This document shows, in pieces, positions 34,984 to 43,623 of a DNA stretch of 64,000 bases (its first letter is position 1; every line of letters begins with the position of its first letter). The notes under the pieces are model-generated. The model did no database searches, was not told where the DNA came from, and was given only the letters and a program-made list of their open reading frames with translations. The DNA comes from Pleurocapsa sp. PCC 7319. GTDB lineage: Bacteria > Cyanobacteriota > Cyanobacteriia > Cyanobacteriales > Xenococcaceae. The stretch spans positions 1,760,211 to 1,824,210 of the forward strand of contig NZ_KB235922.1 in assembly GCF_000332195.1 (NCBI RefSeq), in the 5' to 3' direction. The position numbers and the translations under genes are program-made.

Positions 34984-36594
34984 GTGCTTAAATTACCAGA
35001 TTGGCAAAGTTTATCGTTAAAAGAGCAAATTGCTCAAATGATTGTTGTTCGTGCCTCTGGTTATCATTTCGATCATCAAATTCGTTACCCTGCCTGGGAA
35101 GCTAACCATACTCAATTAAAACAATGGCTAGCAGAGTTGAACTTAGGTGGGGTAATTCTTTTGGGGGGTAGCAGCGTTGAATTACAAGCGCGATCGCAAC
35201 AGTTGCAGTCTTGGGCAAATATTCCTTTACTAATCGCTGCAGATATCGAAGAGGGAGTAGGACAACGTTTTCCTGGGGCAACCTGGTTTCCTCCTCCGAT
35301 GGCTTTGGGTGCAATTTATGAGCAAAATCCTAGTTTAGCAGAGCAATACGCTACGGAAATGGGTCGCATAACGGCACAAGAAGCTTTAGCAGTAGGCTTA
35401 AATTGGTTACTTTCCCCAGTGGTAGATGTCAATAATAATCCTGACAACCCCGTAATCAATATTCGTGCTTTTGGCGATCGCCCTGAAGTAGTTAGTGCCT
35501 TAAGTTCTGCATTTATTACTGGTACGAAGTCTCAATCTATTTTAACCACCGCCAAACACTTCCCAGGACACGGAGATACTACCACTGACTCTCATTTAGA
35601 TTTACCTACCCTGACTCACTCAGAAGCCAGACTAGCAACTGTTGAATTGCCACCTTTCCAACAGGCGATCGCGAGTGGGGTTGACAGTGTGATGACTGCC
35701 CATCTAATGATTCCTGCCTGGGATCGACAATATCCTGCTACTTTGTCTCAGACAATCGTGACGGAAAAACTAAGAAAACAGTTCCGATTCAACGGTCTAG
35801 TAGTCACTGATGCCTTAATCATGGGAGGAATTACTAAATATGCGCCCCCTGAAGAAGTTGCTGTTAATGCAATTGAAGCAGGCACAGATATATTATTGAT
35901 GCCTGATAATCCGGAAGTGGCGATCGCCTCTATTTATCAAGCAGTAGAATCAGGACGCATTACTCCAACTAGAATCCAGCAATCATTGACGCGTATTTGG
36001 CAAGCTAAACAGAAAGTAATCCAGTCAAGAAAGCCACTGCCATTGACTTCCGAGTTATCTAGTCAGCAAGCACAACAGACTGTCGATTCAATCCTCAAAG
36101 ATTCATTGCAGATCGGAGGTAAGATACCTCTAATTCCTGAGGCTAAAACAAATGCACGCAATTTAATTGTGGTAGATGATGTCTTAAATGCTACTTATCT
36201 CGATCTTCATACTCCTGCTATTGCCATTCCTCAAAAGTTGAATTATCGAAGACAAATAGTAGATAGTAGTACCCTAGACTGTATTCTCTCCAACCTCAGC
36301 CCTACCCTGTTGCAAATATTTATTCGCGGCAATCCTTTTCGCGGTAATGCCGGTTTAACTGTTAATGCCAGACAAATTTATCAACAACTGCTTCAAAAAG
36401 GTCAAGTAGAGGCTTTAATTATTTATGGTAGTCCTTATGTATTGCATTACTTCTGTGATTGGATACCAGAAGATTTACCTTGGGTGCATAGCTACGGACA
36501 AATGCCACAATCACAGGCGATCGCTCTAAGAACTTTATTTAATCTCAATCTTGATGTGCTAACATCGGAATCCTGGTCAAATTTCGGGTTTTAA
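34984..36594 (+). CDS. nagZ: Beta-N-acetylhexosaminidase, GH3 (NagZ-like)
   Basis: 536 aa from a GTG. The GH3 barrel has DIEEGVGQRFPGATWFPPP, the NagZ signature KHFPGHGDTTTDSH (residues ~192-205; the His of the loop acts as acid/base) and the nucleophile Asp in LVVTDALIMGG. Family NagZ proteins are usually ~340 aa; here a C-terminal extension of about 170 residues (from ~370) resembles the second GH3 alpha/beta domain (RNLIVVDDVLNATYLDL, LQIFIRGNPF). It trims N-acetylglucosamine from peptidoglycan turnover fragments. Cotranscription with rbfA is likely. Confidence 0.9.
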   Translation: MLKLPDWQSLSLKEQIAQMIVVRASGYHFDHQIRYPAWEANHTQLKQWLAELNLGGVILLGGSSVELQARSQQLQSWANIPLLIAADIEEGVGQRFPGATWFPPPMALGAIYEQNPSLAEQYATEMGRITAQEALAVGLNWLLSPVVDVNNNPDNPVINIRAFGDRPEVVSALSSAFITGTKSQSILTTAKHFPGHGDTTTDSHLDLPTLTHSEARLATVELPPFQQAIASGVDSVMTAHLMIPAWDRQYPATLSQTIVTEKLRKQFRFNGLVVTDALIMGGITKYAPPEEVAVNAIEAGTDILLMPDNPEVAIASIYQAVESGRITPTRIQQSLTRIWQAKQKVIQSRKPLPLTSELSSQQAQQTVDSILKDSLQIGGKIPLIPEAKTNARNLIVVDDVLNATYLDLHTPAIAIPQKLNYRRQIVDSSTLDCILSNLSPTLLQIFIRGNPFRGNAGLTVNARQIYQQLLQKGQVEALIIYGSPYVLHYFCDWIPEDLPWVHSYGQMPQSQAIALRTLFNLNLDVLTSESWSNFGF

Positions 36595-36777
36595 TAGCTA
36601 AATTTTCTCAATTATATATTAAATCTTAAGAGATCGATTTGTTTTTTTTATACTACAAAGGTTTTGTTATTTTAGATACAGCAAAAAGATGAATACCCCT
36701 ATCAATCAGCAGTTATCTGGTTTATAGTGATAGTAGAAAACGTTTTAATTAGAAGTTATTTATTTCGGTGATAAACT

Positions 36778-37020
36778 ATGGCCACTGCTACTGCATTCCC
36801 CTCCCTTTCTACTAGATATTCAATTGACACCTTAAAAGATGAAGCTCGGCAATTAATTGAAACAGGTATTGTCAGTCGTCAGCAAACTATTTATACACTC
36901 TGTAAATACATCCCCGCTCGTGAATGGGTCAAGGTTGAATGTGAGTTAGAAAGATGCGACTATTTACTCCGCGATCCAATTGGGGATTTAGTCTGTTGTG
37001 ATAACTGGGAAAGTGACTAA
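36778..37020 (+). CDS. DUF4327 family protein
   Basis: 80 aa. YSIDTLKDEARQLIETGIVSRQQTIYTLCKYIPAREWVKVECELE and a short Cys/Trp-containing tail match the cyanobacteria-specific DUF4327. Small, soluble, function unknown. The MITE element starts 20 bp after its stop. Confidence 0.88.
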   Translation: MATATAFPSLSTRYSIDTLKDEARQLIETGIVSRQQTIYTLCKYIPAREWVKVECELERCDYLLRDPIGDLVCCDNWESD

Positions 37021-37039
37021 GTAAAGAACTAGATGATTG

Positions 37040-37165
37040 TATAGCCGTACAAAGTTGTATTAGGACAAGTTTATTTGATTGCTCGTAAGTAATAAGTAAC
37101 GAGTAACGAGTAAAAGTAACGAGTAACGAGTAATAAGTGTCCTAACGTAAGTCCGTATTGCTATA
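37040..37165. mobile_element. MITE with terminal inverted repeats and heptamer array (126 bp)
   Basis: Left end TATAGCCGTAC...TTAGGACA (37040-37067) and right end TGTCCTAACG...TTGCTATA (37138-37165) are inverted repeats of 28 bp matching at about 20 positions. The interior carries repeats of GTAACGA. Ends TA|TAGC...GCTA|TA suggest a TA target duplication, as for IS630/Tc1 elements. Full second copy at 47052-47157; partial copy at 12627. Confidence 0.8.
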
Positions 37166-37242
37166 ATCGTTGAGAATCTCTAATCAGCAAAAGTTTCAAG
37201 TTTCAGAATTTTTCCCAATTAATTAGTAATTAGAAATAATCT

Positions 37243-37296
37243 AGGGGTGGTATAGGCTGAGTTTTTGTATTTTGATTCAGCGGTTGTCCACCCCTT
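37243..37296. terminator. Long hairpin between convergent genes
   Basis: AGGGGTGG (~37243-37250) pairs with CCACCCCT (37288-37295), and GGCTGA pairs with TCAGC inside. It sits between the ends of DUF4327 and the pentapeptide gene, consistent with a bidirectional terminator. Confidence 0.55.
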
Positions 37297-37338
37297 CGTT
37301 TTGGTTAAGAATTAGTAGATAATATTTTAATTTTAATT

Positions 37339-38610
37339 CTAATTTGCAGGGATTAATTGCTCTGGTTTTTGTTTCCAGGGTTGTAAGGTTTGTGGGAATG
37401 TTAAATCGGTTTTTTCACTCAGAAACAGGTAAGAGCCAGCAATAATTAAGCCGATAACTCCTAAAAATAATAATATGCCTTTAATACTATTATTGGACTT
37501 AGACTTATTTTTCGATTTATTTTGGTCTGGCGATACATTAACTACTGCATCAACTCTAGAAGTATTAACAGATGGAATTTTGCTTTCTGGTCTTTCTTGA
37601 ACAATCAGATTAGTTTTAGCCGATTTAAATGCTAGTGGCAACTGAGTATCGCGATCGCCAATTACTGATTTTAATTTCGTACCTTTGAGATTGGCTTGCT
37701 CCAAATCAACACCGCAAATATTGGCACCAACTAGGGCGGTATTAGTTAAATTAGCTCGTTCAAGATTACTACGACGTAAAATAGCATGGCTCAAATTGGC
37801 ATTAGTTAGATTTGCTTCTTCAAAGTTGACTCCCTGAAGATTAGCATTGCTCAGATCTGCACCGCTTAAGTTTTTCTTGACTGCGCCCCGATTAACTATT
37901 TCCCAAACAGAATACCATTTGGGATCGATCATCGTTTTGTTGCTTAGTTTAGTTGTTTTCAGATTGGCAAATTGTAGTTCGGCATCTTTGAAATACGTTC
38001 CACAACACAATGCTCCACCCAAGTAGGCGTTAGTTAGATTTGCATGACTAAAATAAGCATTTTTTAAGTTGGCATTCTGAAAATTTGCCGACGTTAAATC
38101 TGCTCTATATAAATAAGCATTACTAAGATTAGCATTAGTGAAATTGACATTTTCTAATTTGGCATTTCTTAAGTCGGCATTACTCAAATCAGCATGAAAG
38201 AGATTGGAATTACTCAAATCATACCCAGCAAAATTTTTATCTGGAGTTTGGTTATTAACAATTTCCCAAACTCGACGACTTTTAATCGAAATTATAGTTT
38301 TAAGATTTATTTTCGCTTGAAAAAAGATGACATGATCTAAGTCCGCTCCCTTCAAATTAGCATTTTGTAAATCTGCTCCCAGAAAGTTAGCTCCTCTCAA
38401 ATTAGCATTAGTTAACTGTGCTTTAGTTAAGTCGGAATTGCTAAAATTTGCGTGGTTAAGATCGGCTCTTTTTAAATTAATACCACTTAAACTAAGATTA
38501 TGAAGATTCGCTTTAGCTAAATCTGGAATTACTTTTTTATGTTTTTTGTACCAGCTATTCCATACTGCTGCACCTTGCTTGATTAATGCTATGTGTTCTG
38601 GGTTTGCCAT
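37339..38610 (-). CDS. Membrane-anchored pentapeptide-repeat protein
   Basis: 423 aa. N-terminal MANPEHIALIKQGAAVWNSWYKKHKKVIPDLAKANL, then three blocks of A(D/N)LxX repeats separated by two VWEIVN linkers (RRVWEIVNNQ, YSVWEIVNRG). After ~320 there is a Lys/Asn/Ser-rich linker and one membrane helix near the C-terminus (GILLFLGVIGLIIAGSYLFL). The repeats face the cytosol or lumen depending on orientation. The two linker-led blocks (YKKH-like start, EIVN) suggest internal duplication. Confidence 0.88.
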   Translation of the reverse strand: MANPEHIALIKQGAAVWNSWYKKHKKVIPDLAKANLHNLSLSGINLKRADLNHANFSNSDLTKAQLTNANLRGANFLGADLQNANLKGADLDHVIFFQAKINLKTIISIKSRRVWEIVNNQTPDKNFAGYDLSNSNLFHADLSNADLRNAKLENVNFTNANLSNAYLYRADLTSANFQNANLKNAYFSHANLTNAYLGGALCCGTYFKDAELQFANLKTTKLSNKTMIDPKWYSVWEIVNRGAVKKNLSGADLSNANLQGVNFEEANLTNANLSHAILRRSNLERANLTNTALVGANICGVDLEQANLKGTKLKSVIGDRDTQLPLAFKSAKTNLIVQERPESKIPSVNTSRVDAVVNVSPDQNKSKNKSKSNNSIKGILLFLGVIGLIIAGSYLFLSEKTDLTFPQTLQPWKQKPEQLIPAN

Positions 38611-38824
38611 CTTAGAGATTCTCCAACTCTACTACTATTATAAAGTTGTAATACCACCGAGCCAATGAGTTAATCTTCTAATAATAAAACCCAAAAATAT
38701 GCCAAATGTTCTGTAGTATGACAGCTTGATATTTGCCATAACAATCATATTAAATGTCGAGTTCTCAGTCTAAAAAATTATTTTAAATTTACAATACAAT
38801 TTATCATGAGAAACTGGTGGTTGA

Positions 38825-40738
38825 TTACTTATAACTACGATTAGTTAGCTCAACATTCTCAAACTCTAACTGTTCTTGATGTAAAGTTGGAGTTTGTTCA
38901 TCTCCCTGATATTGCCAAGCTGCGACATAGGTAAAATCTTCGTCATTGCGTTGAGCTTCCCCCTCGGAAGTTTGATATTCTTCTCGGAAATGTGCGCCAC
39001 AAGATTCTTTCCTGGCTAGGGCATCCCGAGCCATTAGCTCGCCTAATTCTAAATAGTCAGCTACTCTACCCGCAAATTCCAGGTTTTTATTAAAGGTATG
39101 TTTGTCCCCAGGAATAGTTACATTTTGCCAGTATTCTTGTTTAAGTTCGGTAATTTCGGCGATCGCTTTTTCTAAACCTGCTTTATTCCGGGACATGCCG
39201 ACGTTATCCCAGAGGATTTTGCCCAATTGGCGATGAAACTCAGTAACTGTTTTCTTGCCTTTAATACTTAATAGCTTATTTACTTTGGTGTTTACTGTTG
39301 CTTCCGCTTCCTCAAAGGCTGGGTGCTTAATTCCAACGGTCGGTAAATCGTGGGTAGCGATATAATTGCCCAAAGTGTAAGGAATTACAAAATAACCATC
39401 AGCTAAACCCTGCATCAAAGCACTAGCACCAAGACGGTTGGCTCCATGATCGGAAAAATTAGCTTCTCCTAATACGTGTAGACCAGGAATAGTACTCATG
39501 AGATTGTAATCGACCCATAAGCCTCCCATGATGTAGTGTACGGCAGGATAAATGCGCATGGGAACTTTATAGGGATTTTCGCCTGTGATTCGTTCGTACA
39601 TCTGAAATAAATTTCCATAGCGATCGCTGATCGTCTGTTTACCTAATTTGGCGATCGCATCTCTAAAGTCCAAGTAAACTGCTAATCCAGTTGCTCCAAC
39701 TCCTTTACCTTCATCGGTGACTTGTTTGGCATTGCGAGAAGCCACATCACGGGGAACAAGATTACCAAAGCTAGGATATCTAGTTTCTAAATAATAATCC
39801 CTTTCTGCTTCAGGAACTTGATTGGGATGACGTTTGTCCCCTGGCTTTTTCGGTACCCAGACCCGCCCATCGTTACGCAATCCCTCACTCATCAAGGTCA
39901 ACTTGGATTGATACTCCCCTGATACAGGAATACAGGTCGGATGAATCTGCGTGTAACAAGGATTGGCAAATAAAGCTCCTCGTTTATAACATCGCCAAGC
40001 AGCAGTGACATTAGAGTTGCGAGCATTAGTAGAGAGATAAAAAACATTACTGTATCCCCCAGTGCAAAGCAATACTGCATCTCCAGCATAGCGTTCGATT
40101 TCTCCCGTAATTAAATTACGAACAATAATACCTCTGGCTTTCCCTTCAACTAATACCAAGTCCAACATCTCACGACGGGAAAACATCTGAATTTTTCCGG
40201 CGGAAATCTGGCGGGACATGGCACTATATGCCCCCAACAAAAGCTGTTGTCCTGTTTGTCCTTTGGCGTAAAAGGTACGAGATACTTGCGCTCCACCAAA
40301 AGAACGATTTGCTAATAAACCACCGTATTCCCTGGCAAAAGGTACCCCCTGAGCAACACATTGATCGATAATACTATTGCTAATCTGAGCTAAACGATGC
40401 ACATTAGCTTCTCTAGAGCGGTAGTCGCCCCCCTTAATGGTGTCGTAAAACAATCTCCAGACAGTATCTCCATCATTCGGATAGTTCTTCGCGCCATTAA
40501 TGCCTCCTTGGGCGGCAATGCTATGGGCACGACGTGGAGAATCCTGAATACAAAAACTTTTGATGTTATAACCCAATTCCGCCAGGGTTGCTGCTGCCGA
40601 TGCTCCCGCTAAACCAGTTCCCACAACTAAAATAGTGTGCTTTTTCTTATTTGCTGGACTAACTAACTTGCAGTGATCTTTGTAGTAGTCCCATTTATTT
40701 TGAAGTCTACCAGGAGGAATTTTGGGGTCAAGTTTCAT
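38825..40738 (-). CDS. sdhA: Succinate dehydrogenase/fumarate reductase flavoprotein subunit
   Basis: 637 aa. [22 protein letters not shown] is the FAD-binding Rossmann motif; [17 protein letters not shown] holds the His for covalent FAD (near residue 70). [18 protein letters not shown] and [21 protein letters not shown] are family marks, and the active-site region HPTCIP is present. It is the long (Bacteroides/epsilon-type) subclass. sdhB is not adjacent, as is usual in cyanobacteria. It acts at the thylakoid membrane, oxidising succinate and feeding electrons into the plastoquinone pool. Confidence 0.93.
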   Translation of the reverse strand: MKLDPKIPPGRLQNKWDYYKDHCKLVSPANKKKHTILVVGTGLAGASAAATLAELGYNIKSFCIQDSPRRAHSIAAQGGINGAKNYPNDGDTVWRLFYDTIKGGDYRSREANVHRLAQISNSIIDQCVAQGVPFAREYGGLLANRSFGGAQVSRTFYAKGQTGQQLLLGAYSAMSRQISAGKIQMFSRREMLDLVLVEGKARGIIVRNLITGEIERYAGDAVLLCTGGYSNVFYLSTNARNSNVTAAWRCYKRGALFANPCYTQIHPTCIPVSGEYQSKLTLMSEGLRNDGRVWVPKKPGDKRHPNQVPEAERDYYLETRYPSFGNLVPRDVASRNAKQVTDEGKGVGATGLAVYLDFRDAIAKLGKQTISDRYGNLFQMYERITGENPYKVPMRIYPAVHYIMGGLWVDYNLMSTIPGLHVLGEANFSDHGANRLGASALMQGLADGYFVIPYTLGNYIATHDLPTVGIKHPAFEEAEATVNTKVNKLLSIKGKKTVTEFHRQLGKILWDNVGMSRNKAGLEKAIAEITELKQEYWQNVTIPGDKHTFNKNLEFAGRVADYLELGELMARDALARKESCGAHFREEYQTSEGEAQRNDEDFTYVAAWQYQGDEQTPTLHQEQLEFENVELTNRSYK

Positions 40739-40771
40739 ATCAATTATGAGTTAGTAATCGATTTTAATATA

Positions 40772-42088
40772 CTAAGTTTCTACGGCAAACTCTTCAGGAT
40801 CGATATCCCAATTCATCCAGGTAATAGCTTCTTTAGCGGAACGAATGTGGGGAGGTACGCGAGTCGCATGAATATGTTTGGTACTAGGACAGATCATTTT
40901 TAATAGATGAATCGGCTCAACATCAATATTATTATCAATTCTCAATAGAGTATATTCACGCCAAAAATCAATTTCTGTTGCTTGTAATTCCTGACAAATT
41001 CGTCCATATCCAATTCCTTGAATTAAAACTCTTCTCAATTCGGCATTAGGTTCAGTTAATAACCAACTTGCTTGCCATTGGTGAGGATGAAGTCTGCCAT
41101 ATTTTTCTGGCAAAACAACACCATTATAAGCATACACACAATCACCATCATTATAGGCGATCGCCGGTTCTCCTTCTGCGTGAAGACGATATTGGTCGTC
41201 AAAGGATATTTTATTTGGGCGATCGCAAACTAAACAGGTTCGTTCAAAGAACAATACCCAACCACAATCTTGAATCAAAGACCTCTTTGCCGACCATTTA
41301 TCTGAGTCATATTGACAATTCAAAACTTCAATACAATAGTCAATTAAAGCAATAAAGTTCAATTCAATCCCATTAAATAAACTAGAGGCTAGTCCTAAAC
41401 CATTAGTCATCTGTAACCAAGGCAAAGAAAATTGTTTGAAAGTTGCTTCCAAATCTTGCATCCAAGGTTGTTGGTTAATTTCATTAACTATCGGTTCACC
41501 TACTTGCTGCCAAGCTGATTGACCAAAATTTTCCCAGACACTATCCCCAATACCCAATAAGATGTCTCCTCCCGGAAATTGTTGCACCTGGCTTCTAAGC
41601 CACTTCTCTGATTCTGACCAGCGATTTTCCCATTGTTGTTCCGATAGTTGCTGCCAAAGTTCTGTCCCTCTTTGAACATCTGTTTCCAAAATTTGTTCCG
41701 ATCTTCCTAGCTGTTGCCAAAAAAAGGTTAAAGGTTCCCATCTAGGCTGCAACTCTGCGTTTAGCTGAGTCCATAAATCCTGCCCAACTTGTTGTTGTAA
41801 ATTCCTTAATAGCTCAAAAGATAAAGGCTGCTTTAAGATTGGCGATCCTAATTGTTTAGCTAAAATTTCCGGAGGTTGGGTCAAAAGTTCATTTTTGATG
41901 TGATTGGGGCTAGCAAAAAATTGAACTACAGGCTTATTTTTACCCATCACTGAGTAAACTCTATTGATGGCAGCGATCGCCTTGTTTCTGTCTATTGGTT
42001 CAGTCGATGCAATTATTTCCTGCCATTTTTTTTGATAAATGGGAATTAAAGCATTTTGTTCTGCGGTTAGATGAGTAATTTGAGACAT
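40772..42088 (-). CDS. DUF6745 domain protein
   Basis: 438 aa. The C-terminal half has YRLHAEGEPAIAYNDGD, GVVLPEKYGRLHPHQWQASWLL, AELRRVLIQGIGYGRI and VEPIHLLKMICPSTKHIHATRVPP, which I recognise as the DUF6745 signature. The N-terminal ~250 residues are helical and Trp/Gln-rich (WEPLTFFWQQLGRSEQ). Biochemical function is unknown. In other cyanobacteria the family is often followed by a small HSHR-containing protein, as it is here at 42205. Confidence 0.78.
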   Translation of the reverse strand: MSQITHLTAEQNALIPIYQKKWQEIIASTEPIDRNKAIAAINRVYSVMGKNKPVVQFFASPNHIKNELLTQPPEILAKQLGSPILKQPLSFELLRNLQQQVGQDLWTQLNAELQPRWEPLTFFWQQLGRSEQILETDVQRGTELWQQLSEQQWENRWSESEKWLRSQVQQFPGGDILLGIGDSVWENFGQSAWQQVGEPIVNEINQQPWMQDLEATFKQFSLPWLQMTNGLGLASSLFNGIELNFIALIDYCIEVLNCQYDSDKWSAKRSLIQDCGWVLFFERTCLVCDRPNKISFDDQYRLHAEGEPAIAYNDGDCVYAYNGVVLPEKYGRLHPHQWQASWLLTEPNAELRRVLIQGIGYGRICQELQATEIDFWREYTLLRIDNNIDVEPIHLLKMICPSTKHIHATRVPPHIRSAKEAITWMNWDIDPEEFAVET

Positions 42089-42204
42089 AACTAAACCAAT
42101 AATTCATATACAAACAAGTACATCTTAAATAAGCTATTGGATAAGAAAAATATGCTGCCAAAAATCAAGCAAGATATTGTATTTCTTATCCTCAATCTCA
42201 TTAG

Positions 42205-42498
42205 TTAATCGGCAACGTATCGCCAACCTTCGGGTTCATATTCTCTTTGTATGCGTACCATCCAATTTCCCTGGGGTATCTCAACTGCGTTATGCTCTTC
42301 ATGAATTAATTTGGCTGTATCCGACAAGACTCTGAGATAAAGAGTTCCGTCTTTTTCATATAATTCTGCCTGACCATCGGCAATGCGATGAGAATGTCCT
42401 GTAACCTCTCCCTCGGCTAAAGTAAGATGTGCAAGTTTCCTGCCTTCAACATGATTAATCGCTTTTAAAATTACGTCGCCTTGTCTAATGGGTAACAT
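42205..42498 (-). CDS. Small conserved protein linked to DUF6745
   Basis: 97 aa. RQGDVILKAINHVEGRKLAHLTLAEGEVTGHSHRIADG, then WMVRIQREYEPEGWRYVAD. The GEVTGHSHR segment and the terminal EYxPxGWRxV motif are conserved features I recall from this family. The paired DUF6745 gene starts 116 bp downstream on the same strand. Likely a beta-barrel; function unknown. Confidence 0.7.
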   Translation of the reverse strand: MLPIRQGDVILKAINHVEGRKLAHLTLAEGEVTGHSHRIADGQAELYEKDGTLYLRVLSDTAKLIHEEHNAVEIPQGNWMVRIQREYEPEGWRYVAD

Positions 42499-42584
42499 AA
42501 TTGTCTGTTTCCTTATTTACATCTACACTTTGATTGTAATTCAGTAGCCCAAGAAAATAGAACAAAAATACTTAAAAGTTCAAA

Positions 42585-42728
42585 GATGACCATGATGTTG
42601 ATGATTTTGGAGATTGCGTTATTTACTCTTATTGGTATCTCAACTTTAGATCGGTATGGTATTGTACTTGCTCAAACAAATGTAAAAGAAGCGATCGTCT
42701 TGTTGAATTATTTAAAGTGGGCATTCTA
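42585..42728 (+). CDS. Doubtful 47-aa membrane peptide
   Basis: ATG at 42585 gives a hydrophobic helix (MTMMLMILEIALFTLIGIS) and a short tail VKEAIVLLNYLKWAF. It may be the lost N-terminus of the histidine-kinase fragment at 43340, which shows a similar EAIALL stretch after the same GAAGCGATCG bases, or it may be noise. Nothing else is seen between 42499 and 42757. Confidence 0.2.
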
Positions 42729-42757
42729 AAACTAACAGAATAATTTTTGCTTACTGA

Positions 42758-43336
42758 ATGGAAAAATTCAAAGGAAAATATAGAATACCATCGACAAGGT
42801 TGCAAAATTGGAATTATGGCTGGAATGGGGCGTATTTTATTACTATTTGTACCAAAAACAGAATTCATTATTTTGGCAAGGTCGTAAATAGAAAAATGCA
42901 ATTCTCTCACATTGGAATTGTGGCGGATATTTTATGGTATGAAATAAAACATCATGCTGATCGTATAGAATTGGGTGAATTTGTAGTGATGCCCAATCAC
43001 ATACATGGGATTTTGATATTGAATGATCAAAATTGCGATCGCAACGAAAATGATAATGATAAACGTAGAGACAAGGCATGCCTTGTCTCTACTACCAACA
43101 ATAAAACAATTGGACAAAAACGATTTCAAAATCAGGGCAAAAATACCATTTCATCGATTGTGGGGGGATACAAATCTGCCGTTACCAAACACGTTCGGCG
43201 TTTAGGATATCAATTCACCTGGCAATCAAGATTCCACGATTACATTATTCGTAATGATCTTGAATACGATCGCATTGTTAAATATATTCAAAACAATCCC
43301 CAGAATTGGCATAACGACAAATTTTGCGATTCGTAG
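42758..43336 (+). CDS. REP-associated tyrosine transposase (RAYT)
   Basis: 192 aa HUH-type Y1 transposase (IS200-like). Signature MPNHIHGI holds the HUH histidines; YGWNGAYFITICTKNRIHYFG opens the fold, and the catalytic Tyr lies in the helix FHDYIIRNDLEYDRIVKYIQNNP. The C-terminus WHNDKF is complete. Cyanobacterial RAYTs are thought to mobilise REP palindromes. A perfect 28-bp palindrome sits in frame inside this gene (43065-43092) and adds residues RRDKACLVST. Function may be retained since the frame is open. Confidence 0.9.
   Translation: MEKFKGKYRIPSTRLQNWNYGWNGAYFITICTKNRIHYFGKVVNRKMQFSHIGIVADILWYEIKHHADRIELGEFVVMPNHIHGILILNDQNCDRNENDNDKRRDKACLVSTTNNKTIGQKRFQNQGKNTISSIVGGYKSAVTKHVRRLGYQFTWQSRFHDYIIRNDLEYDRIVKYIQNNPQNWHNDKFCDS
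43065..43092. repeat. 28-bp REP-type palindrome within the RAYT gene
   Basis: Perfect inverted repeat with arms GTAGAGACAAGGCA and TGCCTTGTCTCTAC. Same length and same GTAG...CTAC termini as two palindromes in metH (56725-56752 and 57171-57198). Confidence 0.9.
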
Positions 43337-43339
43337 AAG

Positions 43340-43515
43340 CGATCGCACTTTTATCTAGCAGTTTGGGCAGTATCTGGCTGACTCGTCGGGCGATGCAACC
43401 GATTGAATCTAGCTTTACCAGATTAAAACAGTTTACTGCTGATGCTTCTCATGAGTTACGAAGTCCCTTAATGGCAATCAAAACCAATGCTGAGGTGGCA
43501 CTTAAAAACAGGTAA
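43340..43515 (+). pseudogene. Histidine-kinase fragment (HisKA box)
   Basis: ALLSSSLGSIWLTRRAMQPI, then ESSFTRLKQFTADASHELRS and PLMAIKTNAEV: the end of a membrane helix, a HAMP-like linker and the H-box HELRSPL of a two-component sensor. The ATPase domain is missing and a TAA follows. It begins at the end of the RAYT gene, so rearrangement around that insertion probably removed the rest. Confidence 0.85.
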
Positions 43516-43623
43516 CAGGGAATAGAAAATGTCCTAATGTTTTCTGGTAGTGCCATACCTACTACTACCTAAAATTCACCGATCGAGTAGCAATTGTTAA
43601 CCGAGAAGTATTGGATGTCAAGA

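Larger units (their letters stand above)
37021..37338. other. Intergenic region with MITE and hairpin
   Basis: The 318 bp between convergent DUF4327 and pentapeptide genes are filled by the MITE (37040-37165) and a terminator-like hairpin (37243-37296). No gene is seen. Confidence 0.6.
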
